A stretch of 64,000 nucleotides of DNA from Paragonimus westermani (lineage: Eukaryota > Platyhelminthes > Trematoda > Plagiorchiida > Troglotrematidae). The notes beneath the pieces were generated by a model. That model was not told the origin of the DNA. It made no database searches and worked only from the letters and a program-made list of their open reading frames with translations. Positions 24,990-36,660 of the stretch are shown in pieces. Within the stretch, counting starts at the first letter, position 1. Every line of letters begins with the position of its first letter. Location: the NCBI GenBank assembly GCA_008508345.1, contig QNGE01000863.1, positions 117,121 through 181,120 on the forward strand, read 5' to 3'. The position numbers and the translations under genes are program-made.

Positions 24990-25160
24990 CAGTTGTAAGA
25001 TATCCGCACCAAATTTAGTACGAATGAGGTTGAACAGTTTGGGTGTCGTGTTTAACATTTTATTGATAAACAGATTGAGAATAACAAAACGTTACGAGCA
25101 AGTTGTAATACTTTGGTTTTCAGCCACCTCGGGTTGCCTTCCTCAGGCGGTACTTATGTC
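24990..25160 (-). mobile_element. PLE-like terminal repeat fragment
   Basis: The same repeat as at 6.4-6.6 kb, but here in one uninterrupted piece. On the minus strand it starts with CTGAGGA (25140-25146), then GAAA (25118-25121), then CTTGCTCGTAACG, the TCTGTTTATC block and AACTGTTCAACCTCATTCG. This copy gives the ancestral order and shows that the 6.4-kb locus was rearranged. The hammerhead-like boxes are kept; stem I is not convincing. Confidence 0.6.
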
Positions 25161-28100
25161 AAAACTGTAGGGAGGCGATGTTTAGTTGTCTTCAACCTCA
25201 ACACTGAACGGCCTAGTTCTTTAAGAACATTACCGGTAGCCACATGGGCTCCTCAGTAGGGATTATCAAATTTTGACAAATTTATCTTATGGTTATACAA
25301 TGCCCTTTTGACTATAGTTACCTGGCGTTCTTCCTGCAATGACCGAAAGACTGATTCCAAGTAACCTACCCTTAACAGCAATTTATGACCTTCATGTTCA
25401 GTGTTTTTTTAGTTCAGTCTATCAGGAAGGTCTTCGTTGGTTGTGTAACCTTGCTTATTACTTACGTCCAAGCTTAAGCCATCTGTGTAATCAAGACTAC
25501 AGGGAGTTCGCTCTTATTACAATAAGATAACAGACTGTCGTTTCTGTTTACAGAAAGCCACCTGAACTGGTCAGCATTTTAAAGTTTCTAACTTTGCACT
25601 CGTTGCTTATAAAGGTGATCATAGCGGAACACGACCGGATAGAGCTGAACGAATATTGACCGAAGATAGTGCCACCAAAGAAAATGTGGACCAAATATCT
25701 TTGAAGTGAGGATATCATGAACTATATACAAAAGTTCACAGCGATTGGGTATATGGTCAAAACTCACCAGGTACGTATACTTGATCAGGGGAAGCAACCA
25801 CGAAACTCGTCGTGTGGTTTCGTCGAATTTTGACCACCGGTAAATACTGAGTGGGATCAAATGTGAGACCGGTAAACTGAGTGTTGCTTCACCACTGATT
25901 ATAAACTTTTGGTCGCAATAGTCACAATGAGGCGTGCGAGTTGAATTCCTTAGTCGTTTAAGTTCCCTTGCTAATTAGTTGCTGTCGATCAGCCATTTGT
26001 TTTGACCGGGTAGCTGGCTAGCACACACGGAGTGGTTGATTATTTGTGGGTCAGTCACAACTGGTTAGTTTTTTGCGGTTGATAGAGAAGTCGGGAACAC
26101 CGGCCGACCAAACCAATGACCAAAAGAACACTTCAACTTCAGTTAGTCTTAAATTTATTCCAAAGTTTTTCTGCCAATGGTGTTATATTTTCGTGCTCAG
26201 TATGTCATTTTGAAACATTGTATCGGTGTTCTCCTACTTTTAGTCAAAAAAATCTTTTTGCTGTATGAACCAGCCGGATCCATCATAAAACTGACAGCGT
26301 GTGGTTGGTTGGGTTAGGCGGGAACAAACATTCGTAAAGCAGATAAAGTCAAGTTTGCTCATGTTCATAGTCCGAATCGCACGCTTCATTTGTTTTCTAT
26401 GTAAGTAGAACAATAGAGTTTGCGGTTTTTGGAGTAGAAGTACCGACTCACTGAACCAGAGATGACACACAAAAAATAGTTTAGACAATGTTTCAGCTTG
26501 ACAATGCATTAACGATATGACATTCTCAGCAGTCAAATGGCTTTACTTACCAAATTTCTCGGGGAAAGTGCTTGTTTGCCGGATTTTTGTAGCAGTCAGA
26601 CAAGGCTTAGCTTACGGGTCTATCTTGGTCAGGTCTGTTCAAAATAATCCACATAATATTTCAAAACGGGGTAATCTTGCTTAATAAAACTGTGAACCTG
26701 ACTACTACTCGATAAATGTTGGAGTACCTGAAGTAGGAAAAAACCAACATTGAGCAAATCGAAATAACTGTTCCTTGAATGTCTTCTGAGTCTCTCTTGA
26801 GCGTGAAAGCTAACCGACGATTTATACGCAAACTGTAACGATTGACAAGCTAATTATTGAACAATTGAACAATTTTACCGTGGGTGTGCTGCGACAAATT
26901 TGTTTAACTCTTTCATTACAAGTTTATTGCCATTCGAGCAGTCAATCGATCTTAGAATGTTAACGCTAATCACGGAACACATCGTATAGTTTACATGTTA
27001 TTCAGAGCGCACGGTTCACTCACTGAAGTTCCAGTAGAAATTCAAGCGTTGAGCCTACCACAGTGGCGTGCCAAGCGAACCTACTTTCTAAATCCGTGTC
27101 TCTGGTACTTTATAAAATCCAGTCGAATTTGTAGGCTGGCTGACTCCTAATTGCAGCCAGTGTTCACACTAAACCTAAGCTAGAAAAACCAACGATAATA
27201 CTGACAGAAAACGTGAAGTAACATGCGGTGGAACATCCTTAGTTGAGCTTACTATAAGTCTATGATGCTGCAGATGTACCCATGACTTCCGATGAAGAAA
27301 TGCCTGCTCAGAAATAATCTCCGTAAGCACGTCGTCAGATAGATCTATCGCCCATGAATGAAAATAGATAAATCGGTTAGCGTCATCACAATTTATCACT
27401 TCGAACCAAATGCAACTTCATGCAGGATAATATTCAACGATACAAGACTACTTTACTTCGGTGGAGTTCTACGTTCTAAGGGTTATTGCGCCATCAGAAT
27501 ACTTATTTTAGGAGACCCGTAGTCAAAATAATGAGAGTCCGTTGAAATACGTTGGATATGGGGAATGAAATATTCCGATCTTACTTCGAATATGCATTAT
27601 GATAATAGACATGAATATGTGATGATTTGTTGCACCCTATTTACAACATTCACAGCCTGAGATTTATAACTCACTACGAACTACTCAACAGGTGGCTAAC
27701 AATTGTATCGCCATTGTTTCATTTCTCAAATAAAAGTCTGTTCAGATCAGACGACCAGTTGCAAACTGGCAGTAGTTTTGGATTAAAAAATGCGAGTAGC
27801 TATACGTATGCTTCACTGAAGAAGCACATACGGTGACGTAGGTGATTAGTATTTCCCGTTTATTTGTAAGGGTGTGGTAAATTGTTTTGATACACAACAG
27901 AATAATATTGTTGCAGTCAGACAGGTATGGTTACCTACGAGGCGGCTGTTAATACGAGGAGAAACGATCCATCGATCTCACGAAACTGTCTCATAGAGTA
28001 TCACTACTTATAGGTTCATTGCCTAGCAGAGATGAATAACATATTACCTTAGCAGTAGAACTGTGGAACTGGCTGGTTTTTCTTCCTCCACTTGTTGGTC

Positions 28101-31100
28101 GTAAGTCTTATTGCTCGTTCCCTCTGTATGTTTTTAAGCTTCAATCATGATTTCCACTAGGCCATTTCTAGCAACGCTCCTCTTTAAGCCAATGAATTGA
28201 TATATGGTCATAAGCTGCACTCAGTGCTGATCAGTGAAAACTGATGCCACAGTTATCCCAATGTTCAAATTACAGAACAAGAGATGTCTGCTGGATAATG
28301 ACGAAAGAGGAAACGGCAAGAATCAGGTAACCTAGATCATTGAATTTCTTGACCTACAGAGATGTATGTTTGAAGTTGTCGGCCTTCGGGTCAGAACAAA
28401 CTGTTGCAACAACCATCCATCGCAAGCTCATTTGTAGTTAGAATGGGTTCGTTCATACACGTCTATTTCAGTATCTAATAAACCGCGGTGTGGGCAGAAG
28501 TGAATCAAAATGACGCAGTCAAACGCAACAGGTGTGTTGAGAGATGAAGAGCACCTTGAGAGGTAACAGAAAAGGCACAGAAGACATAACTGGTTGTAGG
28601 TAGTGCCTTCTCATGTAAAGACAACCACTAGTCAATACACGGAAGAATATCAGTTAATCTTTATTGAGGTGTGAACGGAGTCGAAATCATGATTTCCCTT
28701 CAGAAGGAGATTACATCGCTTCCAGTCAGTATACTCCTGAAGGGCCACCGTTCTGTTGAGATAGATAGTGTTGTTATATTTAATGCGCACAGCGTGGTTA
28801 CTCGGACTGATTTGCCGAGAAAATTCTTGAACCGCGATGAAAGAAATGAATGACAATCTGGAAGTCACTGTGAATCTTTTTGTGTAACGTGGTGAGGATC
28901 AGAAATCCACAGTCGCAGGTCAGGTGCTGAACCCAAGCCATGAAATTCCTATGAAAACGTTGGAGGTAGCTCGATTCATTCGCCCAGTCAGTCAGAATTG
29001 CTTCGTGTTAATGCATGTCATAAAGACAGACGAAAGATGCTATAAAGTGACTTCGTAAAAAGAATTCACTGTAGAACTCGGCTGACCACCTTGAGCTGAC
29101 CGATTCAACTAGTATCGTTCGTCGTATGGAATAACTATTCTACAGAAACAGATATATGTCACACGACAGAAAATTTGCAATCCGCTTACTATCTGAAAAG
29201 CACTGACGCTTGAAAACTTTCATCTATTGTATGGCCTGGTTTCTTGCTTGAGAGTACACTATCACGATCAGAAGATCAGTTGTAACGATGAACTCTGTCA
29301 TTGCGCACCTAACCATGAGTTCTTAGAGAAATTACAGTCCTTTATCTTTATTTCTGGAGAATGAGTTGGTACACAGTTTTTATTTGGAAGCAGTCCAGTA
29401 GAAAAATGAGCCCTGGTTACGCTCATACGATTGGCAATAACGGTGTTTGCATCCAGCTACGTTACGGTATGCTGCTCAGCCAAAAATCGCCAGGCGCTTG
29501 AAAGGCTAATTTCTAGACTCCTTTATTGAGCACTCTAATGTGTACTATGAAATCCACCAAATTATTTGATGGCCATGACACGCCGTTGAGAATTTCTTTG
29601 AAAGTATGTGTTCAAATATGACTTTCCAAAAAGCTTCATTAAGACATTCGAAACGCTACATCCCCATTGCGATCCAACGCGTCTAAGATGAAGAAACACG
29701 AGGTTTTTCTTCTATCTAAAGTTTTGAAGTTCATTTATGTGCCATACATGTGTCCGTATCGCACGAGTAATGTAAGAGAAATGTACATGAAAGCGACTGA
29801 TCACCGCGGATAGACCGGGTACTGAGAGTTGTTTAGGTGGACACATCGGAACTATATCCATCTTCATTATTTGTACAAATTAGCGGTCTCTTCGTCTAAT
29901 TTCCTCATATTTTTCAAGATAAGCTTACAGATCAATTACGTTGGATTGCATTGGACTATATTAAACCGTGTGACAGTTTTGAGCAAGTTATTTGATGGCA
30001 GAAAACAGGGAGATATTCTGTTTCTGTCAACGATACTCCATCGCGAAAACACCACAAAAACCAATTGTATGTCTGTATATAGTTTTTCATGGTCTTCTTC
30101 AATTTCCAGTTGGAAAACCTCATCTTTTGCCAAAATACGTAGAACCATCAAATACATTGTTTTATAAAAACGGTTCACTTGGCTAGGCATCTTTACACCA
30201 ACAGCAGTAGGGAACAAAGCACGTTAACGGCACTGATGTTGTTTGGAAAAATTGGGTCACGCTGTAATGTAAGTTAATAACGGACGTTAAATTGGTGTTA
30301 GTAGTTACAGACAGCTGATTCCGCTGTGAATTGATTGAACTGTATAAACCCGTGGATTGGTGGACGACATTTCATCAAACTGATTAAAGCCGGGTCTTGT
30401 TGAGTGCACGTTTCAGAAAAAGAGGTTAGAACGAGTGCCAGTTTAGATTCGCCTTCTATCGCAAGCATGGGACCAGGATCACAGAATGCTTCTCCGATTC
30501 GTTTCAAGCAAAACAACGTCTGTGGAAACCATTCAGCACTTTGCAATGCACAACTTGCTAAACGCCATTGGTAGCACCCCCACTGCTCCAATCACATACA
30601 CAGGGTCGACCACAGTGAGTAGAAAGGCGTGTTACTTTGCGTAATCGTTAAGACATTATCACTTTCATAGGTGGAACGAAACACTAGTGGGCTTTTGATA
30701 TCACACAACGCTTTCGAGGTACCAATACCCTGTCACCGCCTTGTTAAGAAAGTGTAATGTTGGCACCGAAATCATTTCGTCAACTCAAACCAAGGTGTTC
30801 AGAGTCCGCAGCCACTTGGTAATTTGTGGTAATCCGAACTTGTAATACTACAAGCAACCGTTTAAATGCACCCTCAACCCGTGGGTTTCACATTGTATGG
30901 CATCGCTTGGTTGTCAAAAATTAGATACACATATCTGTATGTCAGAAAATGCAGGATGATATCCCAAATAATGTTGCAGGATAGATACCCGCACACAATT
31001 TTCAGTCATTCTCAGGTCCCGTAGGAGTTTTCCATTCAGACATACATTTCATTCGGCGCCTTTCGAAGGGGAGAAATAGGAAGGAATTTAGCTGTTAAAA

Positions 31101-31487
31101 AAACCCTTCAGTAGTGCATACGCTACAGTCATGTATGAATTCTGGTTAGTTCATAACGCTGGGATTTGTTTGCTTGAACACAAATAAATGGATGAAACAA
31201 TTGTAGTTGAGCATGGTCCAAAACTAAGGCCATATTATAATAGGTGGGGTTCTTATAGGTTTAACCCACTATTTGAAGCAATTTGTTCGCTTTATGAACT
31301 TGAATAAAGCAATGAGAAGACGTAAATCATGCGATGTTCTCTGGAGTAACAGTTCGTACATTCTGATCACACATGGACATGTAACTAATTTTGAACATTA
31401 AGATAAGGTTCCGTAGGGCGGAAATAATGGCTTAAGGGATTAGAGAGACAGATACGGAAATGAAGATTAAATAAATGGGAATGCTGA
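25161..31487. other. About 6 kb with no recognisable gene
   Basis: Open frames are at most 112 codons, and several overlap one another on both strands near 29.8-30.6 kb without any recognisable domain. No repeats of the families described here were seen. Confidence 0.5.
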
Positions 31488-32200
31488 CTACCAAGGCAGC
31501 CACAGCGTCAACGCAAACTGTTTCTGAACATACAGGGGGGGATTATAACGTCTGATAGCCAAAGCCTCAGCAAACTGGAGGATACGTTTCCGGTGACTTC
31601 GAAAAATCACACAGAATGCGTCACAACCTTGACTTTGTGTTCTATTTGGATTAGGTGTCTCGCCATTGTTGATGTCGGGTTGCGTCCGTCGGCCTCGATG
31701 CATGCGCGTGGTGTTTCTAGTTGTGGTTCCAGCCATTTAGGAACATGCTCCTTGATACGAGAAGCCAGCTGGCGGTTTGTCCTCCCTATGTAATTCACAC
31801 TGCAACTACATGAATAGACAGTGGGATGTGACAGACGTAGGCTGTTTGTTCGTAGCCGAGGAGACTGGTGAGGCCTTGGTTCGTTGTATTATACATAGTT
31901 TCACAGCGTTATAAGTTCTGGATACAGCAGCTGTTCGACGTCTTTTTGTCATTGTTGACCAGCCGTCCCCTAAAAACGGGAGTTCTAAGTATACCGTCTT
32001 CTTTGGTACCGTTGTTTCTTGTATCCTTGGGGTAATGACACTGCTATATTTCTTGATAAATTGCAAAGGATACCCGCTGCCCAACAACGTATCTCTGAGT
32101 GTGCTTAGTTCTTTTGGTAGATTATCATCTGTGCAGGAAGAGGTAAAGGAAGAGCGACAGAAGTAAACAGTGAACATGGCAAAGATCCCTGTGTTATTCG
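31488..32200 (-). pseudogene. Penelope-like element, RT tail plus GIY-YIG endonuclease
   Basis: PLEs encode a reverse transcriptase fused to a C-terminal GIY-YIG endonuclease that nicks target DNA. Reading the minus strand from 32200, TDDNLPKELSTLRDTLLGSG is the end of the RT. VPKKTVYLELPF with SRTYNAVKL is the typical linker. YIGRTNRQLASRIKEHVPKW (near 31790) is the endonuclease core with its YIG and arginine. A conserved C-terminus, AEALAIRRYNPPLYVQKQF, ends at LPW-stop (31488). The pieces lie in different frames (31806-32177, 31607-31798, 31488-31736), so at least two frameshifts break it. It is 5' truncated; RT catalytic motifs are absent. No hammerhead was found downstream. Confidence 0.8.
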
Positions 32201-34799
32201 CCTGCCGTGACTAGTGAATCGGGTGGGAAGTAAGCAGTCACTTGCAGTTACATAATGGTATGATGGAGTGAGCTCAGGAATACGGACTAGAGTAAACTGT
32301 TCTCCCAAGCTGCTATAACTCTTTGCGGTTTTCAGTTCACGCAAAGACTTAAGATAGGCAAACGCAAACTTTCGCGATTTCATCGCTGCGTTGCGCTTCG
32401 CGATGATTCACGGAGTGCATACTTGCAAAATTATTGGTTATAACTCATCCATGGTTCGCAGATCACATACTTGTGATTAGGTTGTTGAAGTTAAGTGTAA
32501 ATCGTATCGTATCACTGACTGAAACAGTTCCTACAAATTCCAGCTGAAGTGTAACTTGTACAGCTCAATTATCAATTTCTCCACCCGTTTAACTCCAAGT
32601 TGTTCTAGGTCGTTCTGTTTACACTTCGGATTTCATCATGCCTAGTTGGAAAAGGCGACAGTTCGTATCGTATCACTGTCCCTATGTTAGAACTTGACAT
32701 TTTCCCCATACGAATGCTTTTGTTCACTACGGCAGTTTCGAAGAACACGCGAGCTCAAACAAACCAGGCAATGATGTAAGTTCTTGTCATATTGAAAAAT
32801 CTACTCTCATCAGACAATCAGAAGTAGGCACTTCTGATTCGAATAAAAAGCAAATAAAAGCAATGCTAAAGCATTCGATACGCCTTCGAACAACTGTACG
32901 TCCCGTTAAAACTTTCTGCTAGTCTGACGTAGTGGTCCAACTTTCATCAGTCCCAGGGATATGGTGACGACAGCCTGTGTCTTATCGTTTGCAGCCGATT
33001 AAGTCAAACGAAAGAGCAGCAATCGGACAATAAGCATTTAACCTCCTAGCACTGATCTCGCACTGCTGACTAGGTAGGTTTGTTAGGGTATTGAGGTAAG
33101 ATTACGAAACCATATAGTAGATCAATGTTAAAAGTTTTAGCGTTGCTGCATTTTGGATAAGATTATTCGCTAGGACCAATCGTTCACAAAACCTTTCTCC
33201 GCCCTTTCTGTATCCTTGATAAGAGCATGTTTGTTTGAATGCCAACCTCGAAAAGGTTTGATGATCTGAGCTACAAAAATTAAAGGAATTAATTCATAAA
33301 TCTTCCTGTAACCTTGATGACCACAATGTCGTCGTTTAGTAGATGAACGCTTGAAGTACAGTTTGTTGCTTAATCACGGATCATGGGTCGATTCTCCTGA
33401 GTGCATGGTGCTGATATGACCCAACTAGTTCAAAACAGCAGACCAGCACTCCGCTGGTATAACTGGGACAAAGTGTTCGAAGAGTAAGAGTTGGTTAATA
33501 AAACAAAGAGTACTACGTTCGGCAGCGGGAGTTGGTGTGTTATCCAATACGGTCAAAACGCTTTGGTATGATTAGACAGATCGGAATTAGTTCTGACTAA
33601 ATCTGTTGAACGCACAGTTGCGAACTTTAAGCTAATTGGCTCCATAGCTTGTCGGCTTAAATGACTAGCTTAAAAGTTAAAAGCTTCTGTTGTTTTTCCG
33701 TAAAAGACGATTTCCTTATTGCTTCTTAATCCACAATTTTCATTAAGACATACGAACAGAGTGCCTCAGACCAACCAATTCTGTGACGGGGACCATCGAA
33801 AAATATCAGAACGTGTCGTTCTTAATAATACAAAAATATCCAGTCTTCCCAACTCTGTCTTTCCATGCTAACCCCAATCCGTTTACCTTACCTCCGTCTT
33901 CCATTTATCCCGGTTTACTGAAGACGGGACAAGTAATAAACCTTGACGTTTTCAATGCTCACTTTTCTTGACACCTAGGATGAGAAGATACCTTGGTAAG
34001 TACTCTTTCAGGTTCAGAGCTTGATACATATTCTCTTACAGACGTGATCAAACATTTTCAACACTGTCATCCATTTCAGTGTACCTTCAGGTAATAGACG
34101 ACTGTTCATCAAGGCCCCTGGTGACGCCGATTTTAGAGGGTGGATGGCACCGAGTTAGAAACTAGAGAAGTGTTTGCTAGCTTGAGTGTCAGTGAATAAT
34201 TGGCCATGTTCTTCTAGGTTCAGTACACCAGTTACTGCATATCAATACAGTTCAGAAAAACGTTGTTTTTTACTGTGAGCTTCGACGGACAGTTTTTCAA
34301 ATGAGAAAAGGAATACACTTTGACTATCTGAATGACTTTCTGATGTAGACCTAACACTGACATCACCACGCTGGCCGACAGTTTGGACGCTCAACACGGA
34401 CGTCTACCTCAAGATCGGAGGTTGCTGGGTGGCATATTTGATGTCGGGGCACAACTCACTGACAGTGGCAAATGATCTGTCACGTGGGGATCGTCCCGTG
34501 CATTTCAACTACAAGCCACTCAACCATATGGTACTCGGAGGCAGGCGGTGCTATTTTGATAAAGATTACCGTGTATTTTTGAACAAGAACGTGAACTCGA
34601 ACCACGCTGCCATGCGTGTCCGTTCTGCCCTGTCATGTGCTCGTTAAATTATTTGCTAGTCAATTAGCTAACTTTAGAATAGAGAGGTAGTGAAGGTACT
34701 GCAGACACTAAACTGTCCAAGTGCTCTGTCCATGGGCGCTTTGTTGAATCGAGCCATCCGCATCTCATCCGATGCATACATTCAGAAATGGCAGACTGT
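32201..34799. other. No recognisable gene
   Basis: A 15-bp sequence CGTATCGTATCACTG occurs twice about 157 bp apart (near 32505 and 32662). Open frames stay under 95 codons, with no known domain. Confidence 0.45.
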
Positions 34800-35541
34800 T
34801 TTGACTCTCGCCTTCCATACTGTATTTTGAAAGCTTTTCCCCCTATCCTACAAACATAATTTGATGCGCACGTTGTTTGATCGGGCCGGGGGTATTTACA
34901 CTGAACATACTGTTCAAGGAGAGATGACCTTGTTAGAGACTACCCTACCACTAAAGGGTTACCTCAGAACGTTTGTTGCACGAGTTCAAAACTCCTTGAC
35001 GTAAAAAGTCGATTCGAAACAGTGCCAAAAAGATGGTGTTTCTTCGTCTTCCTTTTAGGAGCAATGTTGTGAGCCAAGTTATTCATGGTCGTCTGATTAG
35101 TTCTGTCCTGAGAACATTCAGTGCCGTTTTCCGAGTGAATCTGTTCAGGACATTCCGGATTTCGACAACCTACGTGAAACAACCGGTATCCGAGTCAGCC
35201 AAAGTTTGAAGTTATCAAGGAATATCGATTTAGATGTCGAGCCTCATACATAGGCAGGACTGCTTGTTGCGAACCAGGGTCACGCAGCACATCCGGATCA
35301 AGAAACAGGTCACACAAACACATGACATCACAGCAACGTACAGAAACAAGGAGAGTGCATCATCCATTGCGCGTTATATGCTAATAATAACACCAGTGCT
35401 ACCTACAACTGCATTTTGCGATATCTACTCAACATCAAACGGGTGAACAATGGGCTATGGTAGAGCTGTTGCCATCTAAAAGTTCAAACGCGTGTTGTGT
35501 GCGCAAAACAACTGTTTGTGGAGTTGTCGCTACTATGGTAA
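34800..35541 (+). pseudogene. Penelope-like element, RT tail plus GIY-YIG endonuclease
   Basis: A second, more decayed PLE on the plus strand. Readable pieces in order are as follows. LSYKHNLMRTLFDRAGGIYT (about 34845-34900) is the RT C-terminal block. EMTLLETTLPLKGY follows. KKMVFLRLPF (from about 35028), with VLRTFSAVFRV, is the linker. Near 35246 comes a YIG-type core read as LIHRQDCLLRTRV in one frame. Then NKESASSIARYM, and an ending CAKQLFVELSLLW-stop at 35541. These line up with the same blocks of the 31.5- and 43-kb elements although the sequences differ, so it is a separate lineage. Frameshifts near 35025, 35210 and 35446 and internal stops make it dead. Confidence 0.65.
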
Positions 35542-36423
35542 TGATAACGATTGTGTACCATAACAATTGACTTTTCGGGTATTTCGTTCGCTTTCCCATA
35601 CTGATAAATAAATGGTCTTTATTGTGCAGCGAAATTTGTCCGGTCACTCGTATTTGGCTGGATCGGTCTAGGACAACACCATGAAGACCATAAAGTCGTG
35701 CTCTCTGTGGTCTAGCGTGACGAATGTGGGAGTTGTTTAATCGAACAATCCATAACAGTGGAGAGATATTTGCTGTCTGAAACTACCTCTTGGTGTACGA
35801 CTATGCTGACAGTTGGTTTGTGGTTAAAAATCATATGTATTTGTAAGTCCTTCTCTTATCATCTGAACACTCAGACGTGGTCACTTCTGCGACAGACGAC
35901 CTAACAGATACTACAACTATTTATCTAGCTGTTCGCTTATGACGCGTGTTACACGATTGTGCCTGAAACGGTCGATGTTTTAGTCAGCAAAACATATAGC
36001 ACTCAGTCATGTCCTCTGAGTCAAAGCAATATAATGGCGTACATTTGGAGATGTAGCTAAAACACGTAGATAAATCATAATCCGTACATGATAAGTGATT
36101 ATGCAGAGGTGTCCGGAGTTTTGTACGGTGGGATTCGAGTGAAAGATTGTCGTATCCCTCTTCAGATAAGGTGGAGTAATACATGGAAACACAGTAAACA
36201 CGTTTTGTGTTGGTTCATTCTGACTCAGTCGCCAAAGTTAGGGTGCACATACCACCATATTTAGCCCGGGCTTTGTAACTCAGTGGTTTATCCCCACGAT
36301 TTCTGTCGACTGGAAACTGGAAAACTAAAGGTATAAACCTGCCTCACCCGGTTGATCAAGAATGGCCAGTTAGATTGTGAAAAAATGAAAAGGTGGGAAA
36401 TTCCTCAGTAATGAAATTCAAAG
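35542..36423. other. No firm feature
   Basis: Possible worn tRNA-like promoter at 36262-36320, not firm enough to call. Otherwise nothing recognised. Confidence 0.35.
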
Positions 36424-36660
36424 ACAAGTAGATATCTGATGAGTAGTCGGGGTTTTGGTTTATTTTCAAGTTGACCATCACTCACATTTGATCGCAGCGT
36501 TCGCATTCAGATAAACTTTCCAGCCATTACTGACGAGCTCTAATGAGAGCGAAACTCGAGTCTAGTGCTTCTTTTCGAAAGAGGCTGGCTGGAAAGTCTA
36601 TCTGAATGCGAACGCTACGATCAAATGTGAGTGATGGTCAACTTGAAAACAAGTAGATAT
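36424..36660 (+). mobile_element. HH-SINE foldback insertion with 12-bp target-site repeat
   Basis: ACAAGTAGATAT at 36424-36435 is repeated exactly at 36649-36660 and looks like a target-site duplication. Between the two lies an inverted tail copy (36459-36526, minus orientation), then a plus-strand hammerhead and tail (36526-36648). The two tail arms share about 65 bp of near-perfect inverted repeat (TTTCAAGTTGACCATCACTC against its complement). The tRNA-like head is missing. Inverted 5' segments between target repeats are a hallmark of LINE-driven twin priming, so this was probably one retrotransposition event. The 23 bp between the left repeat and the left arm (36436-36458) are unexplained. 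Confidence 0.75.
36526..36566 (+). ncRNA. Hammerhead ribozyme (HH-SINE, 36.5 kb)
   Basis: CTGACGA (36530-36536) fits CUGANGA fully. Stem II GCTCT-AATG-AGAGC is a perfect 5-bp hairpin. GAA at 36551-36553 leads into a very short palindromic stem III (ACTCGAGT) and C17 at 36562. Stem I is weakened: ATTA against TAGT, with one wobble. All core nucleotides expected for cleavage are present. Confidence 0.75.

Noticed and set aside
35570..35625. Hammerhead-like CTGATAA...GAAATTTGTC downstream of the plus-strand PLE
   Set aside because: The essential G8 is changed and no stem I can be formed; probably chance.
36262..36345. tRNA-like promoter shared with 46866-46950 (CCCGG...GTAACTCA)
   Set aside because: Only about 15 positions agree and no proper B-box follows in the first; too weak to call a repeat.
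36436..36458. CTGATGAG as a second hammerhead box beside the 36.5-kb SINE
   Set aside because: No GAAA box or pairing partners follow at a usable distance.
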